From positions 27,801,960-27,865,959 of the forward strand of contig OY997642.1 in assembly GCA_963921795.1 (NCBI GenBank): a DNA stretch of 64,000 nt, written 5' to 3'. Of this stretch, positions 50,992-62,699 are shown piece after piece. The position numbers and the translations under genes were made by a program. Under the pieces are notes generated by a model that was given only the letters and a program-made list of their open reading frames with translations, was not told the DNA's origin and did not search any database. Numbering within the stretch: position 1 is the stretch's first letter; each line of letters begins with the position of its first letter. Source of the stretch: Nannobrachium achirus. Lineage: Eukaryota > Chordata > Actinopteri > Myctophiformes > Myctophidae.

Positions 50992-53455
50992 GTAGCTAAG
51001 CAGATTAATGGGTGATTTCAAAAGAATCGTTCACTTTGTGATGCAAGCATGAAACTTGGTATATACTTCGAATCCCACTCTTTTCAAAAATAGCGGTAGC
51101 CAAGCAAAATTTCAAGATGGCAGCCCCCGAAATCCAAGATGTCCGTCCAAAAAGGTGGTTTTTCCTTTATAACTCAAATTGCATTGATTTTAAGACCCAT
51201 AAATGTGTTGAATATAAAGATGGGCGTTGCGGATGTTTTGGTTCCAAGTACATGTCTGTATCTATTATGGATCTTGAGATACAGCATATAGTCGGAGTAG
51301 ATTAATAGCTAATTTCATAAGAATCGTTCACTTTGTGATGCAAGCATGACATTTGCCACAAATGCTCTCTAAGGGACCCTCTTATGGAAAACGGCGCTAG
51401 CCACTCAAACTTCCAAGATGGCGACCGTTTTCTTCAAGATGGCCGCCACCTTAGCGGAGCAGATAGTGAAATGATCTATCAGGACGTCATACAAGCATGA
51501 AAAGTGCCATGAACCGTATCCATACCTCACTCAGACACATGAAATGTGAAGATGTTCCCAAGATGTTCCCAAGATGTGTGTTTTACCAATATAAACTGCA
51601 CAGTGCTGTGCAGACAAAACCTAATTTGAAACATTTGCACCTTCCGCTGCACCCTGATTTGCAGCCACATTTGGTGAGTTCTTGGCAACTCTCTGCAAGT
51701 GGTGAATTGGCTGTCCAGAAGATCTGCCATTCTTCACCAAACCTCTTCCATCCCCAGTCAGCTGAACTCTCTGATTCTGGCTGACGCTGCATGGGTGGAC
51801 TGACCCTCAGGCAGCCTGCCTGATACGCAGCACGTTTAGTGTGTTGAAGCAGAGCTGCTCTTGTTGGAGGTTCGGGCAAACATGTCCAGTCTAGCTTCAT
51901 CCACACTAACAGCTGTGCTTGATCGATCATACATAAGGACCACAAACCGCTCCAGTGTCTTCAGGTAAACTTCATTAAGTTCAATGGGATATTGGCTGAG
52001 TTTGGTGAAGATGGGAGAAACCTCTGAGCAAATATCCCATGTTTGCCAGGCAGACCTTTTGCCTTTATTGCGAAAGGCGGATACCGTATCGCAACCAGTA
52101 AAGGCATGAAAGAACAGTATGCCTTTTGTCTTTTCTGGTCCAATACAGCGGTACAGTTCATGTACACCAATCCACCTTTGACTCTGACCATGACCAAATG
52201 CAACCCACAGCTGCTGGAGACCAAGGACCTGAAGTGAGGGAAAGATGCTTAATCCTATGACGAGAATGTCAGTATCATTGGCCTTGATCAGGATGGCTTT
52301 GCTACCCTCCTCTGTGGCATGCCTGGCATGTACAGTACAAAGATCCGTGTATCAGCTACTTCATGGAAACATTTGTTTAGACTAACCAGACTGGTTTCAG
52401 AGTTGGCACAGTCATTTGTGCAATCTTGTCAGCCCGAAAGTGGAAGAGGTCTGTCTTGTTATCATTATGTCTGAGAAAATTGTGCCAATTTGAAGGAACT
52501 TTATTTTTGTTTGTCACTTGGCGTCGACCTCCCTGGCCTCGTTTGGATCTTGTTTCCATTTTGAGGCTTGATGGACTGTGTACACATCAAAGACAATGTG
52601 TGTACTCTTATATTTCATGGCATAAGCATGTATTGTGGGTAGAACACCAAGCTCTGCGTCAGCCAGAATCACAGAGTCCAGCTGACTGGGGATGGAAGAG
52701 GTTTAGTGAAGAATAGCAAATCTTCTGGACAGCCAATTCAGTTGCCAAGAACTCAACAAATGTGGCTGCAAATCAGGGTGCAGCGGAAGGTGCAAATGTT
52801 TCAAATTGGGTTTTGTCTGCACAGCACTGTGCAGTTGCAAATGCGATTAAAACTATTTGGCAAAACACACATCTTGGGAACATCTTGGGAACATCTTCAC
52901 ATTTCATGTGTCTGAGTGAGGTATGGATACGGTTCATGGCACTTTTCATGCTTGTATGACGTCCTGATAGATCATATCACTATCTGCTCCGCTAAGGTGG
53001 CGGCCATCTTGAAGAAAACGGTCGCCATCTTGGAATTTTGAGTGGCCAGCACCCTTTTCCATAAGAGGGTCCCTTAAGAGAGCATTTGTGGCAAATGTCA
53101 TGCTTGCATCACAAAGTGAACGATTCTTATGAAATTAGCTATTAATCTACTCCGACTATATGCTCGATCTCAATATCCGTAATAGATACAGACATGTATT
53201 TGGTACCAAAACATCCGCAATGCCCATCTTTATATTCAACTTCAATACATTTATGGGTCTTAAAATCAATGCAATTTGAGTTATAAAGGAAAAACAACAT
53301 TTTTGGACGGACATCTTGGATTTCTGGGGCCGCCATCTTGAAATTTTGCTTGGCTACCGCTATTTTTGAAAAGAGTGGGATTCGAAGTGTATATGTACCA
53401 AGTTTCATGCTTGCATCACAAAGTGAACGATTCCCTCATTATCCTGCTTAGCTAC
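50992..53455. mobile_element. DNA transposon with very long inverted arms (family X, copy B)
   Basis: Ends GTAGCTAAGCAG and CTGCTTAGCTAC are exact inverses. The arms extend with high similarity from 50992 to about 51790 and from about 52650 to 53455, nearly 0.8 kb each. The outer arm (TCGTTCACTTTGTGATGCAA, GCATGAAACTTGGTA) matches that of copy A at 13792. Both arms contain AAGATGGCGGCC-type motifs. The inner ends of the arms both contain the cysteine-rich 3' end of the element's gene, so this copy is a fold-back rearrangement around a deleted interior. No target duplication is clear. Confidence 0.88.
51590..52560 (-). pseudogene. C-terminal part of the family X transposon protein
   Basis: Blocks read along the minus strand in several frames: KRGQGGRRQVTNKNKVPSNW and HNFLRHNDNKTDLFHF near 52540-52440; FFHAFTGCDTVSAF near 52090-52130; LERFVVLMYDRS near 51920-51960; ALLQHTKRAAYQAG near 51820-51860; then SADWGWKRFGEEWQIFW. 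It ends in a CXC cluster, KCGCKSGCSGRCKCFKLGF with VCTALC, near 51610-51680. I recall this order (KRGxGxRRxV, FHAFTGCDTV, AAYQAG, CGCKxGCxGRCKC) from a large family of fish and invertebrate transposon proteins. The CXC motif resembles the tesmin/TSO1 DNA-binding motif. FHAFTGCDTV may belong to a nuclease-like domain. Several breaks are present, so it is not a working gene. The same CXC end occurs again on the plus strand at 52755-52845, in the opposite arm. Confidence 0.75.
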
Positions 53456-53649
53456 AGGAAGAATATTTTGTGCTGGAGAAGGGGGAACTCAGCTGGAAAA
53501 GTATTGGGGTACACTTGGAAAGTGTGATAACCTATACAACAACCACAGTACAGCGGCCACCCCATACAGATTCACACTTTATGACATCTTGATGAAATAT
53601 TATCTTCTTATCAGGCGCATTTAAGCTGTTCTTGTTTAAGATTAGTTTT

Positions 53650-53840
53650 TTTGGGGGGCTTTTATGTCTTTATTGATAGGACAGTAGACTGACGAGGAAA
53701 TGGGGGGAGAAATGGGGAGTGACATGCGGCAAAGACCGTCCAGATTGGAAATCGAACCAGCGACGCCGTCAGGCATCAATGCCTATGTGGCAATGATGTG
53801 GTATGCGCCTGGACCAGTAGGCCAGCGGGCGCCCTTAAGC
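53650..53840. repeat. Teleost SINE-like repeat with B-box motif on minus strand
   Basis: TTTATGTCTTTATTGATAGG, GGGGAGTGACATGCGGCAAA and GGAAATCGAACCAGCGACGC belong to a repeat common in fish genomes. Read on the minus strand, GGTTCGATTTCC resembles a polymerase III B box. Confidence 0.6.
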
Positions 53841-54040
53841 TGTTCTTGTTACATCCTGTACATTCATTTTGTGTCATTATCACCACACAATTATCTTGGT
53901 AGGTAAACAGCAGGTATTTGTCATCAAACAACTGCTGCTATAGCAATGGCCAATGTTTTTATGAAGCATATTTGCTCTGCTATGAAATGTAATGATATTC
54001 CTCAAAGCAGGAGGACTTAATAAAGCAGGAAATAGATTAC

Positions 54041-54042
<2 letters not shown>

Positions 54043-54087
<45 letters not shown>
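54043..54087. repeat. (GT)n microsatellite
   Basis: About 22 GT units. Confidence 0.95.
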
Positions 54088-54090
<3 letters not shown>

Positions 54091-54769
54091 TTACCTAGGC
54101 TACTTTTGGGGACATCTATCAGGATACACACCAGTTGATAGGGGACAGCTTGACAATCGGGGACAAAATGTACCGTCCCCGATTGGAAATCCTTAAATTT
54201 CATTATATTCTTGTTCTACATGCTCTAAAAGGGCTTCTCTCTTAAAATTATGAATGTCCCCAAATGTGACCATTTTTGAGGATTTGTGTATGTTATGTGC
54301 GTATAACACCACCACCCCCCACTCCCCCCCACCGAAGGAGTGTGTGCTCTACATTGCCCCCTACTGAAAGTGTGAAATATTGCAACTACATGATGATTTC
54401 CGGTTTACTTCCGGGTGACTTTTGGGGACATTTTTTCACACTTACACAGCTAATTGTAGCATTGTTAGCTCTTTGGATGCTTGTACTTCCCTGTACATTA
54501 CCATATTATGTTGTTGTCCTCATCCTGTGTCACTAGCTGATTATTGCATCTAATAACAATTGTAGACTAGACAATCTGGAGTTACTGTTAGCATTACAAA
54601 CTAACAATAGCAATATTTACATTGAATTAGCTAGCCACCAACTTTTGGGGACATTTTTCATAATACACTTGCAGAGCTAGTTGTAGTTCTTTGTGGATAC
54701 TTCATCCTTGTACAAATATAATTCTCAGCTCAAACTAAATCAAAATAAATCAAAATCAGGGAAAGCATA

Positions 54770-55582
54770 TGTAACGACGGGGCGCCGTTACTAAAACTAA
54801 TTCATATTCGAACACAGTTCTGCATAGGTATTGTAATGGTTTAAGAAAGACACAGAATGTAACAAAGGCATTTAATGAAGGTCAGGGGGGGTTTGAGATG
54901 TTTGGTGAACTGTATGTGGATTTCACTCTGAATGTGTAGACTTGCTGGTCCCATTGTACACCTACAAATGAAAAGATAAAGCACATTAGTTCTGGGAGTC
55001 AACAGTAGTAGTATACTTTGAATTGACAAGTAGAATGGCAAGCTGTGATGTGTAAACTTACCTTTGTCTGTTCTCCTCCTCCCAGGGTGGTGTTCGGGCA
55101 AAAGAGTTCCCTCCGGGAACATGCACCCTATTTATAGTCCTGGGAGGGTGAAGCCAAGTGGGAAGTGGATAGAGGGGAGATTGAGAATGATTCTAATGCA
55201 TTTACTAATGTATGGTGGGTGTATATATATTAGTGGGCATAGCGGTAACTAGAAATATGAATTAAAGGAGCATATCCCGGTGCTAGTGTTTTAGGTACAT
55301 TTGTATTGTGTTTTATGGGGGGGGTGAATGTATTGGATACCTGGGAAATGGTATGGGCCAGTTAGGGACTAGGGGCCCACCATATAAAAAGGAGTCAGTC
55401 TGTGTGCTTCTGATGAGATGACAGGTACAGAGGAGACTGTCAGAAAAAGTTGAAAAAAGTTTGTAAAAAAAGGAAATAAACATGATTGAAGGTCGCCACT
55501 GGACTGGACTCCATTGATTTGCTGCCTTGCCCGCTCGGCAATCTTTACAGCATATATGCGCCAGCAAACTGTTTTTGTTACA
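54770..55582 (+). mobile_element. Possible LTR of an LTR retroelement (fossil)
   Basis: An 813-bp segment begins TGTAAC and ends GTTACA. It carries, in the order expected of an LTR, a TATAAAAAGG box at about 55384 and an AATAAA signal at about 55474, roughly 90 bp apart. No partner LTR or recognisable internal genes lie in the window, so it would be a solitary or truncated old copy. Family not determined. Confidence 0.5.
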
Positions 55583-56146
55583 TTTGCCAGTAAATTGGGC
55601 CCAGCTGTGTAGGCATTTAGCAGATGCTCTTTATGAATGCTGGGGCAATACATCATATTATACACACAACAATAGTCATCATAATCATACATAAGTTAAG
55701 AACCTAACAGTAGGAAATCTATATTATACTATATAGTGCTAAGTTTACATGAAATGATATATGTTTACATAATCTGCTATTAAATAAAAATGCTATAAGA
55801 AATGCATAAGTTGAGCCTTTGCATACGCCTGTAGGAGGTCAATGCTAGGACAACTGCTATGAGCTAAGATTGGGAGTGAATCTGCAGTTCTTATTGCAAT
55901 GGGAAGTGCATTCCATAATTTTGGGGCCAGAAGAAAGAAGAGATTTGGGCATGATCTCACATCTATCATGCAGCATTACAACACAGTCATAATCCTATCA
56001 AACTATCTCAAAACCAACAGGCTCTAATAACCATGGATCACATAATTATGACAAGGCACATGGCCATGTTACACATTAGTTCCGTGGAGTGGTTGACTTT
56101 CGAGCTCTGGTAGAGCAACTATACAAGCCTGTAGGTTGGTCGTTTC
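55583..56146. other. Spacer with repeat fragment
   Basis: No gene. GGGAAGTGCATTCCATAATT, TTGGGGCCAGAAG near 55900 resembles the repeat at 23700. Confidence 0.4.
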
Positions 56147-56559
56147 TGTCAGGATGTGGTTTCCAAGTAGGACCCAAATGCAAGGAAGTTCAAAGAAAAA
56201 GGAAATCCTTTATTAAGCAAAGGTTCAAAGGAGAACAGACAAAAACCGACTAGGACTAAACACACGACAATAATCCAACAAAGAACACAACCAAACACAG
56301 GACTTAAATAGGCACAAGATAACGGGACACAGGTGAACTGAAAATCAAATCAACACAAGGATTGGCTGGGGAAAGCAAGACACAGGTGAAAACAGGAACC
56401 AAAAATCAGCAAGACTAGACAAGGCAGCTAAACAACTACAAGGCAAGACAGGAACACTAAAGCATAACTTCAAAATAAAATCCAAGAACACAAAGCATAG
56501 TAGCATACTACAGAAAAGGAAAAACAACCAAAGCAGCACATGGACAGCAGATCCTGACA
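56147..56559 (-). mobile_element. LTR fossil, probably Ty3-like, minus orientation
   Basis: A 413-bp segment with terminal TGTCAGGAT and ATCCTGACA. Immediately outside, on the minus strand, lies a purine-rich tract (GGTGAGGGGTA) in the position of a polypurine tract, so this is probably the downstream LTR of an element whose body is missing or unrecognisable. The type is common in fish. Old and fragmentary. Confidence 0.6.
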
Positions 56560-58314
56560 ATACCCCTCACCGAAGGGGCGGATCCACAGACGCCCTAAAA
56601 AACAACAAACAGGAGGGGATACAGCAGAGGGGCCAGGTCAAAACAATTGGAATAGAACAAGGATCCAGGGGCTGGGGGCTAGGGCATGGTGGAGAGGGGC
56701 TGGAGAAGACTGACTAGTACAGAACAGAACACCAGCGAGGTAAGGTGACAAGAAACAGGCAGGAAAGAGACAAGACAGGGAACCAAGAACTCACTCCAAC
56801 TGATCAGTGCTGCTCATAGGTGGGATGTGGCCGGCTAATTGTAGTAGAGCTCCCTGCCCTCTTTGACTACAAAGTCAGACCAATCCCTACATCCGCCATT
56901 GATTGAAGTGATTACATCAAACATTCTGAGGTATCCTTACGAGTCAGAAGGATAAAGAGTCAGTGATCATCCAGGGTCATTGACCCCACTCCCAAGTGCA
57001 TATCATTTGGTCCGACATAGTACCAACAGTCCGGCACACAATAGCTTGACACCCTACTTCAAACCATATCCTAACCCTGACCACACATGAAACCCCCAGG
57101 TGAATCTTAACCAGCCATATGAGTCTTAAACATGTCAGAGCCACCTGAAATGTCCCCAAATTGGAATAAGTGAGCACACTCCGGTTCACGTAATTTTCAA
57201 TTAAATTTGAACTCAAATGGCTTTATTGGCATGACAAAACCTATGTTTACATTGCCAAAGCTTAAGTGGAATTATATATCATCCAAACAAAGTGTATACG
57301 TACAATTGAAAGTCAGATAATAACGGCCAGACTACCACTAAAATGTCCCCAAAGTGGTTATGAGCAAACATACATACACTCAAATATGCACCCTTCTCCC
57401 CACTAAACTGTCATTGTCAAATGTTCAGTCTAGATTTTGCTCTGAGTTAACTTTAAATGAACATGGAATTCAGTGCACATTATGGTTTGAGGCTATACAA
57501 TTAGGATGAGAATGTTGATCTTGTGGTTCTCAGATTAGGTTTTCTGAGTTGGGCCTTCAAGATGGTGTTAGGAGTTAGACCTCTAATACCCTCCTGCTTG
57601 TCAGATTCTCAAACTTCCAAGTGTCGTACGAGAACAGCGAACACATCGCCGTGTAGGTCTCGGAGAGCCGAACGCAGTCATGTGAATAACTTTGCTCAAC
57701 ACCCTTGTGTTCCCGAGTAATCGCGCGTTGATCATTGGAAAAGGTTGAAATAAATGGGTGGCAGTACCGAGAGAACCATGAGGCAGTCAGCGGGGACACA
57801 CATATCGCCGCGTTCAGCTTGATGAGCTGAGTCGGAATCTGGTCTCCGTTTCACCAACACGTTTCTGGGAGCCTAACCCTAACCCTAGCCTAACCCTAGC
57901 CATTATAGGGTTAGCGTTAGCATATTCCCAATGTCGGAGAGCGATGGGAGCACCACCGTTGGAATCGGGGCGGAAAACCAACTGGGGATGTGTATCTTCT
58001 GTTGTCTTTTAATAATAGCCAATATGTCGTTTTAGGGGCCTTTTATGGCCTTTTAGCCAAATTTGGCGGCCATTTTGAACCTTTTGCCGACCTCGGAGAG
58101 CGACGGGAGTGGCACCGTTGGATTCTGCGCGAAAAACCAAGTGGGAAAACATTCTTGTCGTTTTGAAAGAAAACATTTTTTTTGGTGACCTCCAGTCTTT
58201 TCCGTGACCTTTGGGAGTTAACGGTGTCCGGAAAAATCGAGACCAGCGCCATTGGACTTGGCCTACCTCGAATATGGAAGGAGAGTTGGAACGGATTGTT
58301 AAAAAAATGTCTAA

Positions 58315-58315
<1 letters not shown>
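56560..58315. other. Repeat-rich sequence without recognised gene
   Basis: Contains one copy of the TGTCCCCAAA / TTTATTGGCATGA repeat (57140-57400), a short CCTAACCCTAACCC run and two related GGAGAGCGA(T/C)GGGAG segments near 57938 and 58096. No supported coding exon. Confidence 0.4.
57140..57400. repeat. TGTCCCCAAA / TTTATTGGCATGA repeat, copy 1
   Basis: TGTCCCCAAATTGGAATAAG, AATGGCTTTATTGGCATGAC and CTACCACTAAAATGTCCCCA occur in the same order as in the copies at 60440 and 61720. Confidence 0.75.

Positions 58316-58378
<63 letters not shown>
58316..58378. repeat. (GA)n microsatellite
   Basis: About 31 GA units. Confidence 0.95.
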
Positions 58379-58382
<4 letters not shown>

Positions 58383-58419
58383 TGACATTGGATAAATAAC
58401 TGTATGTGAAGTTGCCATT

Positions 58420-59980
58420 TCCGATCTGTGTCATTTCAAGAAAAAAATCTGATTTGCTTAAATCAGTCTGAATGCACACAGGTCACATGGAATCCGATTT
58501 TTTCAAAAGTGTCCTGGGTCACTTCAGGAGGTAGTCTGAGATCGGATATAGATCGGATCTGAGCCGATATGACCGCAGTCTGATTGTCACGGCCACATGA
58601 AGTGACCCAGGTCGTATATCAAACTGTCAAAACGTCACTCGCAGCGCGATCCAGACACCACGTGACAGCGCGACTCTTTTCATTTCCAGTCTGTGTTTAG
58701 CCTAAAATAACTAAATGAAAGCAAGAAAGAAAAAAAGGGAGAAACAATTAAACATAGGCTACGATTAAATAATAATATATAACGCCACTCAGGGACGTGC
58801 ACACATACACTAAAGGGGGCTTCAGCCCCAAGCTACCCCTTTTCCCGTTTGTAAAACACCTGCCCTTTCCAGACCACGAATGCAGGATATATGGTGAAAG
58901 AAATGCAAATTCCAGTCCTGTTGGGTTGTGCCCCGTAAATAGTTTTTCTGCAAACCGTCAACACGTGTCAGCCCAATGCGTTGAGAGCTTCTAGATCTGC
59001 AGTGGCCCCTGCCCCACTATAACACTCTCTGCACGTCCCTGGTGCCACCGTGCCACTCTCTTGGTCCGTACTGTGTCGCAGAAGTTTAATTGAGGGCTAA
59101 ATCGTCTAGTATAAGAATTTTGGTCTAAACATAATTAAACTGTCCAAGCGATATCGTCAGGGAGGTGTCTCTGTAGCCTATATGTTACAACAGTCAGTCA
59201 GTCAGTCAGTCGCAGTCAGTCATTATGATACCGTCTGTTTATAGCGAAAATATTAATAATTCAGCAGTGTAATATAACATATAACATCAGCGTCTTCTCT
59301 CAGTCAGTAAATCCCTTATATCCATGCAAGTCAAACCGCTGGGATGCCGTCATTTGTTTATTTTTAGAACACAGTTCTTATTTGACTCGTTATGAAAAAG
59401 GTATGCTATATTGTATTGGAATTCGGAAGGGAGTGGGGGGGAAATGTAAGGAGCATGTGAAATGATCGACGTCAGACGCCAGTGCTTCTGTCACTTTGGG
59501 GGATGCGATACCTCTGTACAAATGAACATCTCAAAAAGACTAAATATATGGAAACTATTAATGCCATTTACGGAATGGTAGATAATCTCCAATTGTTGTT
59601 GGTTACCACGGCAACCAAAGCAGATAGTGTAGCTTGGAGGGGAGTTGTTAAAAATAGTCTGAATGCACAGATCCGATCTGGGTCACTTGCAAGCGGTAGT
59701 GTGAATGTATGGGCCACATGAGCAAGAAATCCGATCTGAATCGGATTTGACTGAATGTGACTGCAGTGTGAAGACGGTCTTTGACCAGGCCATCCCAGGA
59801 GGGCTCAGTTAGGGCCGTGCCTTTCTGAAGCAGGTGCATAGTGTATCTCTGGTCTGACTTTCTAAGGCCAGGTTTACACTGGCAGACTGAATGTGGCCTG
59901 AATCTGATCTGTGCCAGATCAGATCAGATCTACAAGCTCCAATGAGTCACAATGTGACCCATGTGGAGCTGGGCCTTTCT
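58420..59980. repeat. Scattered fragments of a GATCTGATCGGATC-type DNA repeat
   Basis: TCAGTCTGAATGCACACAGG at 58465 and AGTCTGAATGCACAGATCCG at 59655 are related. TCGGATATAGATCGGATCTG and ATCTGAATCGGATTTGACTG belong to a family I associate with fish hAT-like elements; CCAGGTTTACACTGGCAGAC at 59876 looks like an end. The exact bounds are not clear. CAGT tetranucleotides at 59190 and hairpin-like arms near 58960 and 59935 lie within. Confidence 0.4.
58955..59000. repeat. Hairpin family H, half copy
   Basis: CCAATGCGTTGAGAGCTTCT, AGATCTGCAGTGGC resembles the right half of the hairpin. Confidence 0.4.
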
Positions 59981-59984
59981 GTGT

Positions 59985-60300
59985 GGAGTTTGCATGTTCT
60001 CCCCGTGTCCCCTAGGGTAGATACCCTCACAAAAACATGCAGTAATCTTGGGCTCTAAACTGCCTCCCCCTGGAAAGCCGGCGCCTGATGGAGGGGACAG
60101 GAACTGGTTGGAATAATGTGTTCCTTCCACGCACTACGTGTCAGGTGAAAAGAAGGCAGCTTGGACTCCTCATGCATTGAAGGAAGCAGGAGGTCAGTCC
60201 GCTGCCTCCCCAGGTTGGCAGAGTGAGTGCAGAGCCCAGGATCACATTAGGCAATTGGCACTGGGTGAATGGGTTACAAAATCGTGGGTAAAAAAAAGCA
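59985..60300 (+). repeat. Poly(A)-ended retroposon repeat, plus copy
   Basis: It begins GTGTGGAGTTTGCATGTTCT, a sequence very common in fish genomes, and continues GGCGCCTGATGGAGGGGACA, GAAAAGAAGGCAGCTTGGAC, CAGAGCCCAGGATCACATTA. It ends in an A run at about 60292. The same text on the other strand at 63262-63565 also ends in an A run. Confidence 0.7.
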
Positions 60301-60429
60301 GTTGAGACTGCCATGATCCAAAAGCTTTTGAGAAGTGCCACAGATTTGTTTTTCTTTGCTACTAGTTGTATTCTACCCATAAGCCTAATTTGCTTTTCCT
60401 TGTAGCCTACAATAACTATAAGTGACACT

Positions 60430-62430
60430 TCAACCCCTCCCCCATTAAAATGTCCCCAAACAGGCATAAGTGAACACACTCGTGTACACTGAATTTCCAA
60501 TTCAAGATCAATTCAAAGGGCTTTATTTGGATGAGAAAACATGTTTAGCAAATGTCCATGTACAGTACATACATTCAAAAGTACAATTGACAGCCGGATA
60601 ATGCTGACCTCTCCTCCCTGCCTCAGAAACTACCACTAAGATGTCCCCAATCTGGCATGGGTGTCACACATACACTAAAGTATTGTGTGTGTGTGTGTCC
60701 CCAATTGGTCTATGTGAACAGGTGATACAACTGTGTGTTAATATCACCCATCCCCCTCTGCTTGTGTCCCCAATTGGAACCAATTCAACACACCTGCACT
60801 CATTTTGGTGCCTTCCCACGGAGGAGCACAGTGCAGCAGTGTGCTTACTATAGAGGCTACAGAAGATGATAACTTTGGTAAGTGACAATAGCTTCTTAAA
60901 TTTTCTGATTAGTCATTGTAAGATAATAGAGCATAATATCATGTTTATGCAATACATTTTTACTAGATGGATTTAATGGATTATTGGCTCTAGTGTTTCC
61001 AAGCTATGTGTTTGCCATTGGCTAGCTTAGCTAGCTTGCCTAGAAGACTAGTAGGCCTGAGCTAGATTCAACACTAGAATAATTCAATTGAAATAAAATA
61101 TATTATAGCTTTAGTTATTTGAAAGTTATTTCAATCATGTTCTGTTAGTTATACTGTTCATTATGACTTAAGACATTTCTAACATAAAACATTGGGCTAC
61201 TCAAAATGCCTCTGTTTACATGGGACTCTATGGGCTGGCAAGTAGTCAGTCAATTATTAGTTTCTAGTTCTGGCTAGTAGAGAAGATAACTTTTAGTGCA
61301 GTTTTTGGAATCTCGGTGTGCATGCATCAAAAGTGAGTTTACTGCAAATGTCTTGATTTTAATTACAGATTTGCATCATATTTGTGCTGAACCATTTTTG
61401 TTAGTATTGATGCCTTTATTGGTGTTTGGTGCAAATTGGTATTAAAATGTAAACTATAGATACTGATTATTTAAAGGCATCAGATATAATGTAAATCAGA
61501 AACCTAACCAATGTAGCATACTTAAAGGGGAATTCCACCCATTTCAATATTTTACTGTCATTAATATATCTTAGATGTGTGGAAAGAAAACAGTTTCCCC
61601 TTCTGTGGGGGGAACCATATAGATGTATGAACAAAAGAAATCATTACAGTGTTGAAACACAACTTGATGATGTGAAGTGCAACAGAAATGTTTTTTCTTT
61701 GCTACTAGTTGTATTTCAACCCCTCCCCCATTAAAATGTCCCCAAACAGGCATAAGTGAACACACTCGTGTACACTCAATTTCCAATTCAAGTTCAATTC
61801 GATGAACTATTGCGATGAGAAAACATGTTTAGCAAATGTCCATGTACAGTACATACATTCAAAAGTATAATTGACAGCCGGATAATGCTGACCTCTCCTC
61901 CCTGCCTCAAAAACTACCACTAAGATGTCCCCAATCTGGCATGAGTGTCACACATACACTAAAGTATAGTGTGTGTGTGTGTGTCCCCAATTGGTCTATG
62001 TGAACAGGTGATACAACTACACAGTCTCTGAATAACTTAACTTATATAGAATAACAGAACCTTTTGAAGCTACAAGGTTTGGGACTAATTGGGGTATAAC
62101 ACAATCATGATATAAAACATGATATTGAACACACCTGTGACACGTCCAATTATTAGTTTCTATTGTTCTGCCCAGTAGAGAAGATAACTTTTAGTGCAGT
62201 TTTTGGAATCTTGGTGTGCTTACATCAAAAGTGAGTTTACTGCAAATGTCTTTACTTTAATTACAGATTTTCATATTTGTGCTGAACCATTTTTGGTAGT
62301 ATTGATGTAGGCCTTTATTGGTGTTTGGTGCAAATTAGTATTAAAATGTGAACTATAGATACTGATTATTTAAAGGCATCAGATATAATGTAAATCAGAA
62401 ACATAACCAATGTAGCATACTTAAAGGGAA
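60430..62430. repeat. Internally duplicated segment
   Basis: 60432-60720 (AACCCCTCCCCCATTAAAAT through TTGGTCTATGTGAACAGG) repeats at 61718-62010. 61250-61530 (CAATTATTAGTTTCTAG through AAGGGGAATTCCACCCATTT) repeats at 62150-62440. The two offsets, about 1,286 and 900 bp, differ, so there was a tandem duplication followed by a deletion, or two events. The first unit is also the repeat at 57140. Confidence 0.8.
60800..60879 (+). other. Candidate non-coding first exon
   Basis: Single-copy-looking sequence ending AACTTTG|GTAAGTG, a strong donor, downstream of two CCAATTGG boxes (about 60700 and 60769). It would splice to 62696. This is inference from signals only. Confidence 0.3.
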
Positions 62431-62699
62431 ATTCCACCCATTTGGATGTATGGAAAAAAATCAGAACTTGATGTCATCAAGATGTGTTTATCACCATGTT
62501 GTTGTTTTTTCCTTTATACCGCTTTTTTCCAAATGGACCCGTGAGGGTTCGTTTGTTTGCATTTGTACGCTCTCAGAAGAAAATGGTAAATGTGTGGAAT
62601 TCCCCTTTACGAATATAGAAAGCACTTGGGGCTTGGGTAATGGGTATTAGTATTTTTGGTTGTAAAAGTCTAACTTATTGTTACTGCACTTGCAGACCG

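Larger units (their letters stand above)
53456..54769. other. Repeat-rich spacer
   Basis: No gene seen. Holds the repeat at 53650, a GT microsatellite at 54043, and TTTTGGGGACATTTTT motifs at 54103, 54420 and 54645 related to the TGTCCCCAAA repeats further right. Confidence 0.4.

Noticed and set aside
51117-51305. Frames beginning MAAPEIQDVRPK in both arms of the element at 51 kb as a gene
   Set aside because: They lie in the terminal inverted repeats and come from the AAGATGGCAGCC motifs; the real protein remnants are in the interior.
57920-58150. A tandem gene-like duplication around GGAGAGCGA(T/C)GGGAG
   Set aside because: Only about 50 bp is shared, with no open frame or splice signals; treated as repeat debris.
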